DNA from: a virus
DNA: 37,310 nucleotides
Virus record (IMG/VR): IMGVR_UViG_3300025127_000005
Coordinates: 1-37,310 of that record
Strand: one strand, 5' to 3'
This document shows, one piece after another, positions 1 to 7,409 of the stretch. Under the pieces are notes generated by a model. That model did not search any database, had not been told where the DNA came from, and saw nothing but the letters and a program-made list of their open reading frames with translations. Position 1 is the stretch's first letter. Every line of letters starts with the position of its first letter. The translations under genes were made by a program, and so were the position numbers.

Positions 1-127
1 AGAGAATAGCATCACAACTAAGACGCTGTGGTATAAAGTATACATACGAATCTTTAGTCATTGAGTACGAGCGACTTAGCACTTATACTCCTGACTTCAT
101 TCTTCCCAATGGAATTATTATTGAAAC
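1..127. repeat. Left copy of 127-bp terminal identity
   Basis: These bases recur exactly at 37184-37310. The repeat lies inside the endonuclease I reading frame, which continues unbroken across the join. A length of exactly 127 is the k-mer overlap left by common de Bruijn assemblers on circular contigs. It is therefore best read as an assembly signature of a closed graph, not as the biological terminal repeat of the phage. Confidence 0.9.
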
Positions 128-443
128 TAAGGGAAGGTGGGTCACGGAGGATAGGTCTAAGCATCTGTTAATTAAAGAACAACATCCTGATTTAGACATT
201 AGGCTGCTATTTGAAAACGCTTACAACAAGATTCGTAAAGGCAGCAAAACCACTTATGCAAGTTGGTGTGAAAAGAAAGGAATATTATATGCACATAAAC
301 AAGTACCGAAGTCATGGCTTTTACTAGAACGCATCAGCAGTGTGCAAAGTGTGGATCGAGTGACGCTCTCTCAGTCAACGCAGATGGAAGCACAATGTGT
401 TTCAGCTGTAATACATACAGTCGAGGCAGACAACAAACTATGA
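1..443 (+). CDS. gp3: Endonuclease I (T7 gp3-like Holliday junction resolvase), 3' part
   Basis: This is the C-terminal part of a junction-resolving endonuclease whose start is at 37123 across the circular join; the joined protein is 167 residues (T7 enzyme 149). Reading frame 3 gives TYTPDFILPNG followed by IIIETKGRW, matching the T7 active-site segment. With the joined numbering the catalytic set is E20, D52, E62 and K64, against E20, D55, E65 and K67 in T7. The segments KHLLIKEQHPDLDIR and CEKKGI also match T7 endonuclease I. The family resolves branched DNA and degrades host DNA. The last about 43 residues do not resemble T7 and overlap the primase gene by 130 bp. The stop TGA (441-443) overlaps an in-frame primase ATG (440-442). 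Confidence 0.93.
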   Translation, partial: RIASQLRRCGIKYTYESLVIEYERLSTYTPDFILPNGIIIETKGRWVTEDRSKHLLIKEQHPDLDIRLLFENAYNKIRKGSKTTYASWCEKKGILYAHKQVPKSWLLLERISSVQSVDRVTLSQSTQMEAQCVSAVIHTVEADNKL

Positions 444-1912
444 CTATACCAACAACCAACGATACCGCATTTATACAAGGCAAACCACAAGAAGTAGCTA
501 GAAGGAGTTTAACTAAAGAGACTTGTCAGAAGTGGGGGTATCACATTGGAACTCACAACGGAGAACCAGTACACATCGCTAACTATAAGAGTAGGAACGG
601 AGCACTTGTCGCACAGAAACTACGATTCGCTAACAAAACTTTTTCTATCAAAGGAGAGCTGTATGGCTTATACGGACAGCACCTTTGGAGTAGTGGTGGA
701 AGAAGAGTAGTAGTGTGTGAAGGAGAGATTGATGCGTTAAGTGTCAGTCAAGCCTTCGGAAACAAGTGGGCTGTGGTTAGTGTGCCTAACGGAGCAGGAG
801 GAGCAAAGAAATATGTCAGTCAAGCGATTGATTGGTTGGAATCTTTTGAAAAGGTAATCTTCTGTTTTGATAACGATGATCCAGGAAGAGATGGAGCTGC
901 AAAATGTGCAGCACTCTTGACTCCTGGTAAAGCATACATAGCTGAACTGCCACTTAAAGATGCTAATGATATGTTAGTGGCAAAGCGTAGCGAGGAGTTG
1001 GTGAATTGCTTATGGCAAGCGAGGGAATACAGACCTGATGGCATAGTAGGAGGAGAAGATATATGGCAAGCTGTGATAAAGGAGGATACTTCTGAGTCAC
1101 AACCTTATCCGTATGTTTCTTTGAATGATATGACACACGGTATAAGACGAGGAGAGTTGGTGACACTTTGTGCTGGTTCAGGGATTGGGAAGTCCTTGTT
1201 CTGTCGTGAAGTTTGTCACCATCTCCTTGGACTTGGCGAGACTGTAGGTTATATAGCACTGGAAGAATCAGTAAGAAGAACTGCACTTGGTATCATGGGC
1301 ATTCATCTTAACAAACCTTTGCACCTAGAGAATGATTTAAACGAGCAGGATTTACGCAAAGCATTCGATGAGACGATGGGTAATAAGAACTTTTATACCT
1401 ATGACCATTTTGGCAGTACAGAATCTGATAATCTATTATCAAAGATACGCTACCTTTGCAAAGGATTAGGTTGTAAGTGGATATTCCTTGACCATTTATC
1501 TATTGTGGTTAGTGGTATCCAAGGTGACGATGAAAGACGGTTAATCGATAATACAATGACACAACTTAGAAGCTTAGTAGAAGAGACTGGATGTGGAATG
1601 GTGTTAGTATCACACCTTAGAAGACCACCGAATGGTGGAGGACATGAAGAGGGTGGGGTAACTAGGTTATCAGACCTTAGAGGTAGTCATTCGATACCAC
1701 AACTTAGTGATATGGTAATAGGACTAGAGAGAAATCAACAAAAAGAAAACAATAACGAAACAAAAGTAAGAGTCTTAAAGAATAGATTCTCAGGTGAGAC
1801 TGGGCTGGCATCTACATTATTTTATAATCAAGACAGCGGTAGGTACACAGAGTGTGAAGATGTCTTCAAAGACAAAACAATAACAACCAACAACGGATCG
1901 AGTCCGTTTTAA
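314..1912 (+). CDS. gp4: DNA primase-helicase (T7 gp4-like)
   Basis: This is the bifunctional replication protein that makes RNA primers and unwinds the fork. The N-terminus has a zinc-binding primase domain with C10, C13, C29 and C32. A Toprim domain follows, with VVVCEGEIDAL (about residue 135) and FCFDNDDPGRDG (about 183). The helicase half has Walker A GSGIGKS (about 290), Walker B WIFLDHLS (about 395), and the HLRRPPNGG and DLRGS motifs seen in T7. The C-terminus ends in Phe like T7 gp4, which contacts the polymerase, though it lacks a strong acidic tail. The 532-residue length is close to T7 (566). The whole zinc domain is encoded inside the endonuclease I 3' end. An internal ATG at 440 (Met43) lies just after that domain and could give a T7 4B-like helicase-only form. 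No clear Shine-Dalgarno precedes 314. Confidence 0.95.
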   Translation: MAFTRTHQQCAKCGSSDALSVNADGSTMCFSCNTYSRGRQQTMTIPTTNDTAFIQGKPQEVARRSLTKETCQKWGYHIGTHNGEPVHIANYKSRNGALVAQKLRFANKTFSIKGELYGLYGQHLWSSGGRRVVVCEGEIDALSVSQAFGNKWAVVSVPNGAGGAKKYVSQAIDWLESFEKVIFCFDNDDPGRDGAAKCAALLTPGKAYIAELPLKDANDMLVAKRSEELVNCLWQAREYRPDGIVGGEDIWQAVIKEDTSESQPYPYVSLNDMTHGIRRGELVTLCAGSGIGKSLFCREVCHHLLGLGETVGYIALEESVRRTALGIMGIHLNKPLHLENDLNEQDLRKAFDETMGNKNFYTYDHFGSTESDNLLSKIRYLCKGLGCKWIFLDHLSIVVSGIQGDDERRLIDNTMTQLRSLVEETGCGMVLVSHLRRPPNGGGHEEGGVTRLSDLRGSHSIPQLSDMVIGLERNQQKENNNETKVRVLKNRFSGETGLASTLFYNQDSGRYTECEDVFKDKTITTNNGSSPF

Positions 1913-1920
1913 TAATATGA

Positions 1921-3819
1921 ATGAACAATAATACAACAAGCATAATGAAAATACTATTTTTTGATATAGAAACAAATCCAATCGAGGACTTCACTAATCT
2001 GAGTGACCTCAAGGTATGTCATTGCATATCCATCTATGATCCTATTGCCAGTAAGATGATTACATTTCAAGGGGAAGGTATAAAGGAAGGATTAAAGATG
2101 TTAAGCAAAGCAGACAAGATTGTAGGACATAATGTGATAAGGTTTGATCTACCTGCGTTAGCTAAGTTGTATAACTTCCATCCACCCTTGGTCCAAGTAC
2201 AAGACTCTCTCGTTATGAGTAGATGTTTACATCCTGACTTGAGAGAAGATGACTTCAAGCGTAAGGACTTTGACCCTGCTATGGTAGGTAGTCACAGCTT
2301 GAAAGCTTGGGGGCATAGGATGGGTAAGATGTTAAAGCTTACTTACGGAGAGAATGAAGATGCGTTCGATCAATACAACGAAGAGATGAAGAAGTATTGT
2401 GAACGAGATGTAATGGTAACTATGACCTTGTATGAATACCTAGCAAAACTAGGACCTAGCAAGAAGATGTTAGCTGTCGAACATTGGTTCGCTTACATCA
2501 TCAGGTTACAAGAGAGTCAAGGGTTTGCGTTTGATGTAGATAAAGCTGAACAACTAGAGCAGAAGTTAAACGCAGTGCGAGCCAAGCTACAAGATAAGTT
2601 ACAAGAAATGTTTGAACCTACTGTTAACAAGATGAAGACTCCGAAGGGTTATTCATTGGAGATTAAACATATGGACGGAGTGGAAGTTATCAACGCACCT
2701 ACTAAAGTAGAACTTAAAAATATACTGAAGAGTAGAGGGATGGTACAGAACTTAGTTAACAAAGCTGTACCATTAGATGTAAAGGAGGAGATCATACCTT
2801 TTAATCCTGGTAGTCGTAAGCAAATCAAAGAAAGACTAGAAGCTTTAGGTTTTGAAATACCTCTATCGAATGATGGCATGACTGTTAAGATTGATGAGTC
2901 TACTTTGAAAGCAATTAATCATCCATCAGCGAAGCTTTTGCTGGAGTACTTGTTAGTGGTCAAGCGACTAGGACAACTGGCTGAAGGTAAGAATGGATGG
3001 CTTAGACTAGTTAAAGAGGGCAGAATCCACGGACGAGTCAACACTAACGGAGCAGTCACAGGCAGATGTACTCATAGCCTACCTAACCTTGCTCAAGTAC
3101 CAGCTACTAGAGCAGAGTATGGCGAGGAGTGTCGTTCTTTATTTACAACTCAAAAAGGTTATAAGTTAGTAGGTTGTGATGCGAGTGGCTTAGAGTTGAG
3201 AATGCTTGCACACTACCTGTCTAGGTGGGATGGAGGAGAGTACACCAAAGCTATACTTGAAGGAGATATACACTCAGTCAATCAAAAGGCAGCAGGGTTA
3301 AAGACAAGAGATCAAGCTAAGACTTTCATCTACGGCTTCCTTTACGGAGCAGGTGATGCAAAGATAGGAGAGATTGTAGAGGGAACAGCAGAAGATGGCA
3401 GTAGATTAAAGAAGAAGTTTTTGTCTAATTTACCTGCGTTACAAATACTAAAACAGTTGATCAAAGAAAAAGCAGAACAGAACGGATGTTTAATAGGACT
3501 GGACGGTAGGATTCTACCCATCAGAAGTGAACACGCTGCACTTAATATGTTACTTCAATCCGCTGGTGCTGTGTTAATGAAGGTAGCTTTAATTAAACTA
3601 CACACCAAGCTTACAAGTATTGGATGGCAACACGGAAGAGAGTATGCATTCGTTGGTAACATACACGATGAGTTTCAAGCTGAAGTTAAACCTGAGCTTG
3701 TAGATATATATGGAGAATTAGCAATCAAAGCAATTCAATCAGCAGGTAGAGAGTTAAAAATGAAGTGTCCAATGGACGGTGAATATAAAGTAGGAGAGTC
3801 ATGGGCAGAGACACATTAG
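1921..3819 (+). CDS. gp5: DNA polymerase, family A (T7 gp5-like)
   Basis: This is the replicative polymerase with proofreading. The N-terminal 3'-5' exonuclease shows Exo I FFDIETNP, an Exo II-like segment NVIRFDLPAL and Exo III YCERDV. The polymerase half shows GAVTGRCTHSLPNLAQVP, motif A DASGLELRMLAHY, motif B RDQAKTFIYGFLYGAGD (with the Tyr equivalent to T7 Y526) and motif C GNIHDEFQ. The order and spacing follow T7 gp5; the length is 632 against 704 in T7. A region of about 70 residues before FNPGSRKQI occupies the place of the T7 thioredoxin-binding insert, but its sequence is not similar, so the processivity factor is unknown. An in-frame ATG at 1945 directly before KILFFDIETNP is an alternative start. 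The 3' end overlaps the next gene by 19 bp. Confidence 0.96.
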   Translation: MNNNTTSIMKILFFDIETNPIEDFTNLSDLKVCHCISIYDPIASKMITFQGEGIKEGLKMLSKADKIVGHNVIRFDLPALAKLYNFHPPLVQVQDSLVMSRCLHPDLREDDFKRKDFDPAMVGSHSLKAWGHRMGKMLKLTYGENEDAFDQYNEEMKKYCERDVMVTMTLYEYLAKLGPSKKMLAVEHWFAYIIRLQESQGFAFDVDKAEQLEQKLNAVRAKLQDKLQEMFEPTVNKMKTPKGYSLEIKHMDGVEVINAPTKVELKNILKSRGMVQNLVNKAVPLDVKEEIIPFNPGSRKQIKERLEALGFEIPLSNDGMTVKIDESTLKAINHPSAKLLLEYLLVVKRLGQLAEGKNGWLRLVKEGRIHGRVNTNGAVTGRCTHSLPNLAQVPATRAEYGEECRSLFTTQKGYKLVGCDASGLELRMLAHYLSRWDGGEYTKAILEGDIHSVNQKAAGLKTRDQAKTFIYGFLYGAGDAKIGEIVEGTAEDGSRLKKKFLSNLPALQILKQLIKEKAEQNGCLIGLDGRILPIRSEHAALNMLLQSAGAVLMKVALIKLHTKLTSIGWQHGREYAFVGNIHDEFQAEVKPELVDIYGELAIKAIQSAGRELKMKCPMDGEYKVGESWAETH

Positions 3820-4268
3820 ATTATGATTACTACTTGAAGGTTGCAGAAATGTACGATACAGTTGATCTAACATATACTATGCCATCTTCAAAAAGTCATC
3901 GGATAGGAGCGATAGCTGAGTCTAGGTTTGTAACTAAATGTTTAGAAAGAGATTTTGAACCTCACCTTCCTACTACACCCATGCCTTGGGACTTCCTTGT
4001 TACTTGCCCAGCTGGTGTTTTAAAAGTACAAATTAAATCAACAACTCATAAAAACAGTGCTAATACTTATGTTGTTAACTGTCGTTCAAATAAAAATCTT
4101 ATGTGCGATACAATAGATGTAGTGGGATGTTATTTAATACCTGAAGATACTTGGTGGATGATACCAAGAAAAGAAATAAAAGGATTAACCTTAAAGTTAA
4201 ATATCCTACCTAACAGTAAATCAAAACATAAAAAATACCAAGAGAACTGGAGCATATTCTATGAGTAA
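3801..4268 (+). CDS. Putative PD-(D/E)XK-fold nuclease
   Basis: This 155-residue protein lies between DNA polymerase and exonuclease. It fits a PD-(D/E)XK endonuclease core: a helix with E40 (GAIAESRFV), then a strand with D64 (MPWDFLV), then Q77-I-K79 (LKVQIKST). The pattern resembles the group-I-intron-endonuclease-like PD-(D/E)XK family; the assignment is by pattern recognition. A structure-specific or host-DNA-degrading nuclease would fit the neighbours, but the target is unknown. It begins within the last 19 bases of the polymerase gene behind an AGGAG, and overlaps the exonuclease start by 8 bp, so it is embedded in the replication operon. Confidence 0.65.
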   Translation: MGRDTLDYDYYLKVAEMYDTVDLTYTMPSSKSHRIGAIAESRFVTKCLERDFEPHLPTTPMPWDFLVTCPAGVLKVQIKSTTHKNSANTYVVNCRSNKNLMCDTIDVVGCYLIPEDTWWMIPRKEIKGLTLKLNILPNSKSKHKKYQENWSIFYE

Positions 4269-5181
4269 AACAACCATACTAATTGACGGAGATATATTAG
4301 CGTTTGAATCATCAATCGTAGCACAAGAAAATATACAATGGGAAGAGGAGCTTTGGACTGTACACGCAGATATGGCAGTAGCCAAGAATCGGGTCATTGC
4401 AAGGATAGAACAATTCAAAGATTTACTCAAAGCAGATGAAGTCGTGTTAGCACTTAGTGATCGAGCAAACTTCCGTAGGAAACTATTCCCTGACTACAAA
4501 TCGAATAGAAGAAAGTCTGTATTACCTATTATCTTGCAGCCTATGAGGGAATGGATGATCAATGAACTAAATGCACAACTATGGGCTAACATAGAAGCTG
4601 ATGATATATTAAGTATCTTAGCTACTGAGTATCCTAATTGGAAAGACAAGCGTATTATAGTGTCTATAGACAAGGACTTCAAAGGAGTACCAGGAATCTT
4701 CTATGATTATAACAGAGATGAATATCATGAACCAACAGAAGAGGAAGCAGATAACTTTCATTTGATACAGACATTGATGGGAGATTTTACAGATGGATTT
4801 AGTGGAGTCAAAGGTATTGGTCCTGTTGCAGCTAAAAGTTGGTTGGATAAATATGGATACACTTGGGAATCTGTTGTAGCAATGTACGAGAAGAAAGGAC
4901 AGACAGAACAGGAAGCTTTAATTAATGCGTGGATGGCAAGACTACTAAGAAAGAAAGAGTACAATAAAAAACAAAAACAAATAACAAGATTATGGACACC
5001 GAAGAACTACCAAACAGCGGACAAAAGGAAAATTACATCACTGGTGCACAGCGTGACAGGGCTACTGGACGAGGACGATTCAGCCTTATTCCTCCAATCG
5101 CCCTTCGATCCCTTGCCAAACGATTTGAAGAAGGAGGAAAACTCTACGGAGATAACAACTGGCAAAACGGATTCCCACTAA
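4261..5181 (+). CDS. gp6: 5'-3' exonuclease (T7 gp6-like)
   Basis: The protein has the FEN/5'-3' exonuclease layout. It opens with ILIDGDILAF (acidic D9, D11), then NFRRKLFPDYKSNR, NIEADDILSIL (metal-binding acidic cluster), SIDKDFKGVPG, and a helix-three-turn-helix GDFTDGFSGVKGIGPVAA. It removes RNA primers and degrades host DNA in T7. The length of 306 residues matches T7 gp6 (300). The start is an ATG overlapping the end of the preceding nuclease gene. The last 63 codons (from 4992) are also read in another frame as the start of the DUF5664-type gene, a 190-bp overlap. Confidence 0.93.
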   Translation: MSKTTILIDGDILAFESSIVAQENIQWEEELWTVHADMAVAKNRVIARIEQFKDLLKADEVVLALSDRANFRRKLFPDYKSNRRKSVLPIILQPMREWMINELNAQLWANIEADDILSILATEYPNWKDKRIIVSIDKDFKGVPGIFYDYNRDEYHEPTEEEADNFHLIQTLMGDFTDGFSGVKGIGPVAAKSWLDKYGYTWESVVAMYEKKGQTEQEALINAWMARLLRKKEYNKKQKQITRLWTPKNYQTADKRKITSLVHSVTGLLDEDDSALFLQSPFDPLPNDLKKEENSTEITTGKTDSH

Positions 5182-5354
5182 GTAGATTAATAGACAGCAT
5201 GAGTAGACATCTGATAGCATTAAGTGAAGGAGATAATAGAGAAGATCACGCAGGTGCTATACTGTGGAATGCGAGTGCTTTCCTGTGGACCGAGGATAGG
5301 ATAAGAAAGGGAAGATTACCACAAGAACTAGATGATAGGAGTTATAATAAATGA
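4992..5354 (+). CDS. DUF5664-type protein, putative dATP/dGTP diphosphohydrolase domain
   Basis: This 120-residue protein matches from memory the family annotated as dATP/dGTP diphosphohydrolase N-terminal domain (DUF5664). Hallmarks are GRGRFSLIPPIALRSLA, FEEGGKLYGDNNWQNG, LSRLIDSMSRHL and a late EDHAGAILWNASAFLW with the paired acidic/His residues of an all-alpha nucleotide pyrophosphohydrolase fold. A role in adjusting nucleotide pools during replication is inference. The conserved domain starts at about residue 17, so the overlap with the exonuclease 3' end (4992-5181) cannot be avoided by choosing a later start. It ends in an ATGA junction with the next gene. Confidence 0.75.
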   Translation: MDTEELPNSGQKENYITGAQRDRATGRGRFSLIPPIALRSLAKRFEEGGKLYGDNNWQNGFPLSRLIDSMSRHLIALSEGDNREDHAGAILWNASAFLWTEDRIRKGRLPQELDDRSYNK

Positions 5355-5593
5355 TAGCAAGAGCACAAGAAAACGAACCGTTAAAAGCTGATGGCTTTGA
5401 TGAAGCTATTATAGGCACTGATTATAAAGAAGGAAAAATAGTATATTCTATAGAACTTATGTTAGAGAAAATGATGCAAGAACCTACTAACATGACAATG
5501 GAGGAAGCAATAGAATACTTTGACTTTAACATCGGATGTGCTTATGTAGGAGAAATGACACCAATATATATATGGACTGGAGACACGCAATAA
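5351..5593 (+). CDS. Conserved phage protein of unknown function
   Basis: An 80-residue acidic protein. The C-terminal half MTMEEAIEYFDFNIGCAYVG followed by EMTPIYIW resembles a small protein with the pattern EEA-EFFEFN-GA-VGE-TP that recurs in many phages; no function is assigned. It is coupled upstream by ATGA (5351-5354) and downstream by TAATG (5591-5595), so it sits in the replication operon. An AGGAG lies 11 bp upstream of the ATG. Confidence 0.8.
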   Translation: MIARAQENEPLKADGFDEAIIGTDYKEGKIVYSIELMLEKMMQEPTNMTMEEAIEYFDFNIGCAYVGEMTPIYIWTGDTQ

Positions 5594-5787
5594 TGGAAGA
5601 TGAATTAATGCCAGCTATAAGCGAGGCTTTGGTTAAACGATTAGAACAATTATATCCTGACAAATGTCCTGACTTGACGAACACAGAAAAAGATGTTTGG
5701 TTTAAGATTGGTCAAGTATCTGTAATTAGATTCCTTAGACAAACTTATAACGATCAACTACAACAAAACATTTTAACAAAAGACTAG
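5593..5787 (+). CDS. Small hypothetical protein
   Basis: A 64-residue protein with an amphipathic helical look (MPAISEALVKRLEQLYPDKC, then KIGQVSVIRFLRQTY). The ATG at 5593 is preferred because it overlaps the upstream stop as TAATG and has a GGAG about ten bases upstream. An in-frame ATG at 5536 would run 58 bp into the upstream gene. The pattern resembles small phage proteins of about 60 residues near portal genes; no function is assigned. Confidence 0.7.
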   Translation: MEDELMPAISEALVKRLEQLYPDKCPDLTNTEKDVWFKIGQVSVIRFLRQTYNDQLQQNILTKD

Positions 5788-5789
5788 CT

Positions 5790-5993
5790 ATGTGTATGTC
5801 AGCACCAGATATTCCACCTCCTCCACCACCTCCAGCACCACCGCCACCTCCACCACCTGTTGCTGAAGCTTCTAAGACTGTTCGTCAGACACAACCTAAG
5901 AAGAGGAAGATGGGAGCACAAGCACAGCTCAAGCGTTCAAGACCTACATTAGGTGGATCAGCTGGTGGCACTGGTGTTTATATGTCATCTTAA
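5790..5993 (+). CDS. Proline-rich small protein, possible gp7.3-like virion protein
   Basis: A 67-residue protein with MCMSAPDIPPPP at the start, two runs of seven prolines (separated by one Ala), a basic centre (QPKKRKMG) and a Gly/Ser-rich end (GGSAGGTGVYMSS). Proline-rich proteins of this shape occur before the portal gene of many T7-like marine phages. The basic-then-GG ending recalls T7 gp7.3, an ejected virion protein. The gp7.3 link is inference from position and composition. It begins two bases after the previous stop; an alternative ATG is at 5796. Confidence 0.75.
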   Translation: MCMSAPDIPPPPPPPAPPPPPPPVAEASKTVRQTQPKKRKMGAQAQLKRSRPTLGGSAGGTGVYMSS

Positions 5994-6016
5994 TAACAAC
6001 ATAACAAAATAATATC

Positions 6017-6334
6017 ATGCTTCGCACACTCTTAAAAAAGACTTTGCTATCATCTGTTACAACAACAGGAGCTGGCAGTTCATTCTTAGTAGAGCGTTCT
6101 AAGGGTTGGACCTTTGTAATCGCTTCTTCATCAGTAACCACAGGAGGTACGGTAGATATAGAAGCGTACATCGGTGGTGCTTGGTATGTCATTCACTCTC
6201 AAGCTGTTACAGCTAACGGTGCTGTAGTAGTTAGAGATGATCACGGACACTACGAACAGATCAGGGGAAATGTATCAGCTAGAACAGACGGTACTTATAG
6301 CGTCTTTGCAACTGGTTCTACTGATTCTCTGTAA
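6017..6334 (+). CDS. Small beta-rich protein, likely structural
   Basis: A 105-residue protein with alternating beta-type segments rich in Thr, Ser, Val and Gly (GWTFVIASSSVTTGGTVDIE, then AYIGGAWYVIHSQAV) and no signal peptide. Small beta-sandwich proteins of this kind often decorate phage heads or tails, but no family is recognised. It is coupled to the LamG gene by TAATG at 6332-6336, so the two probably form a unit. Confidence 0.7.
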   Translation: MLRTLLKKTLLSSVTTTGAGSSFLVERSKGWTFVIASSSVTTGGTVDIEAYIGGAWYVIHSQAVTANGAVVVRDDHGHYEQIRGNVSARTDGTYSVFATGSTDSL

Positions 6335-7161
6335 TGTCTATCACCTTTGCAGATCAGCTAGGTAAACCTAGCGAGATAACAGCAATGCCCAATCAGTTGG
6401 TCAGACCTGCCTTTGGTACTTTGTATGGATTTGATGTACCTGTAGACGGAACACCAGCATTTTCAAACGGATTCAGCGTAACCCTAGATGGAACAAATGA
6501 ATATATTGACTATGGAAGTCCTGGCATATTTAATTTTGGAACTAGTAATTTAACTTTATCGACTTGGTTTAAGCCTACTGCTTATGCAGGTTCTTTTGTC
6601 ATGTTATTAAGTTCTCACACCACAGGAGCGGAATGGGGACTATTTATTGACAGTAGTAATAACTATAAATTTTATGCAGGTGGTGGATTTTATACAGGAT
6701 CGGGCATAAATTTAAATGCTTGGAACCATGGGGTTGTTGTCCGCGATTCTACTAATATAAACATATATTTAAATGGTGTTAAAAAATCGGTAGGATCAAT
6801 TGGATCGGGTACAAGTATCACTATGGGTGGTTCGGGAGTAGGCACAGGTTCAAAACCTGGTCTCGCTAATGACAGATACGAGGGATTTGTGGATGAATTT
6901 GCTTTATGGCAGTCCGCACTTTCAGACGGTGGTGTAAGTGCAGGGTCAACCGCTGGCGGTGACATAGCCACAATTTACAACAGTGGTATTCCCCACGACC
7001 TTGACACTTTGAGTACTAAACCTACTGCTTGGTGGCGAATGGGTGACTCAGACTCAGGAGCGGGTACAACTGTAACGGATGTTGGGCAAGGAGTTGGCGG
7101 GACTAAACAAAACGCAACTTTAAATAATGGTGCAGCTTTTACAAGTGATGTTCCAAGCTAA
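6334..7161 (+). CDS. LamG / concanavalin A-like lectin domain protein
   Basis: A 275-residue protein with a LamG-type jelly roll from about residue 45 to 210. Characteristic segments are FSVTLDGTNEYIDYGSPGIF, LTLSTWFKPTAYAGSF, AWNHGVVVRDSTNINIYLNG and VDEFALWQSAL. A second short repeat-like segment, PTAWWRMGD, follows. LamG_3 domains bind carbohydrate or protein, and phages use them as virion adhesins. There is no signal peptide, which suits a virion component rather than a secreted protein. The position before the portal gene, away from the tail fibre, is unusual for T7-like phages, so this may be an acquired host-binding or decoration module. Confidence 0.85.
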   Translation: MSITFADQLGKPSEITAMPNQLVRPAFGTLYGFDVPVDGTPAFSNGFSVTLDGTNEYIDYGSPGIFNFGTSNLTLSTWFKPTAYAGSFVMLLSSHTTGAEWGLFIDSSNNYKFYAGGGFYTGSGINLNAWNHGVVVRDSTNINIYLNGVKKSVGSIGSGTSITMGGSGVGTGSKPGLANDRYEGFVDEFALWQSALSDGGVSAGSTAGGDIATIYNSGIPHDLDTLSTKPTAWWRMGDSDSGAGTTVTDVGQGVGGTKQNATLNNGAAFTSDVPS

Positions 7162-7175
7162 TTTGAATAATTATT

Positions 7176-7406
7176 ATGAGCAGAAAATATGTAATAATCA
7201 ATGCGGACGAAGTAGACTCTGTTGATTTTAGCAAGGTCGAGGAAACAAGCGAAAGTACCCTTAAATTTTCAATTGATGGTAGTCAAACTTTTGTTAAGTA
7301 TGAAGGTGCGAAACCTCGTTTTCTTTACGGTAAACATACTTATACACATTCAGAGATACTCGCAGTTTTAAGTGGTGACGAGTGGACTTCTGAAAAACCT
7401 CTTTAA
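7176..7406 (+). CDS. Small conserved hypothetical protein
   Basis: A 76-residue protein (MSRKYVIINADEVDSVDF, later YTHSEILAVLSGDEW). Similar-looking small proteins accompany virion genes in marine phages, but no function is known. It starts 15 bp after the LamG gene with an A/T-rich leader and no Shine-Dalgarno, and ends four bases before the portal gene. Its place between the adhesin-like gene and portal suggests a virion or assembly role. Confidence 0.7.
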   Translation: MSRKYVIINADEVDSVDFSKVEETSESTLKFSIDGSQTFVKYEGAKPRFLYGKHTYTHSEILAVLSGDEWTSEKPL

Positions 7407-7409
7407 CTC

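Noticed and set aside
1-127. Biological direct terminal repeat of a T7-like phage
   Set aside because: It lies within a coding gene away from the expected end region and has the exact size of an assembler overlap.
820-1286. Minus-strand open frames (also many others, e.g. 2067-2258, 13571-13888, 21619-21951, 37035-37265)
   Set aside because: All lie antisense to strongly supported genes, with low-complexity Ser/Leu/Cys-rich composition and no family resemblance or credible start context.
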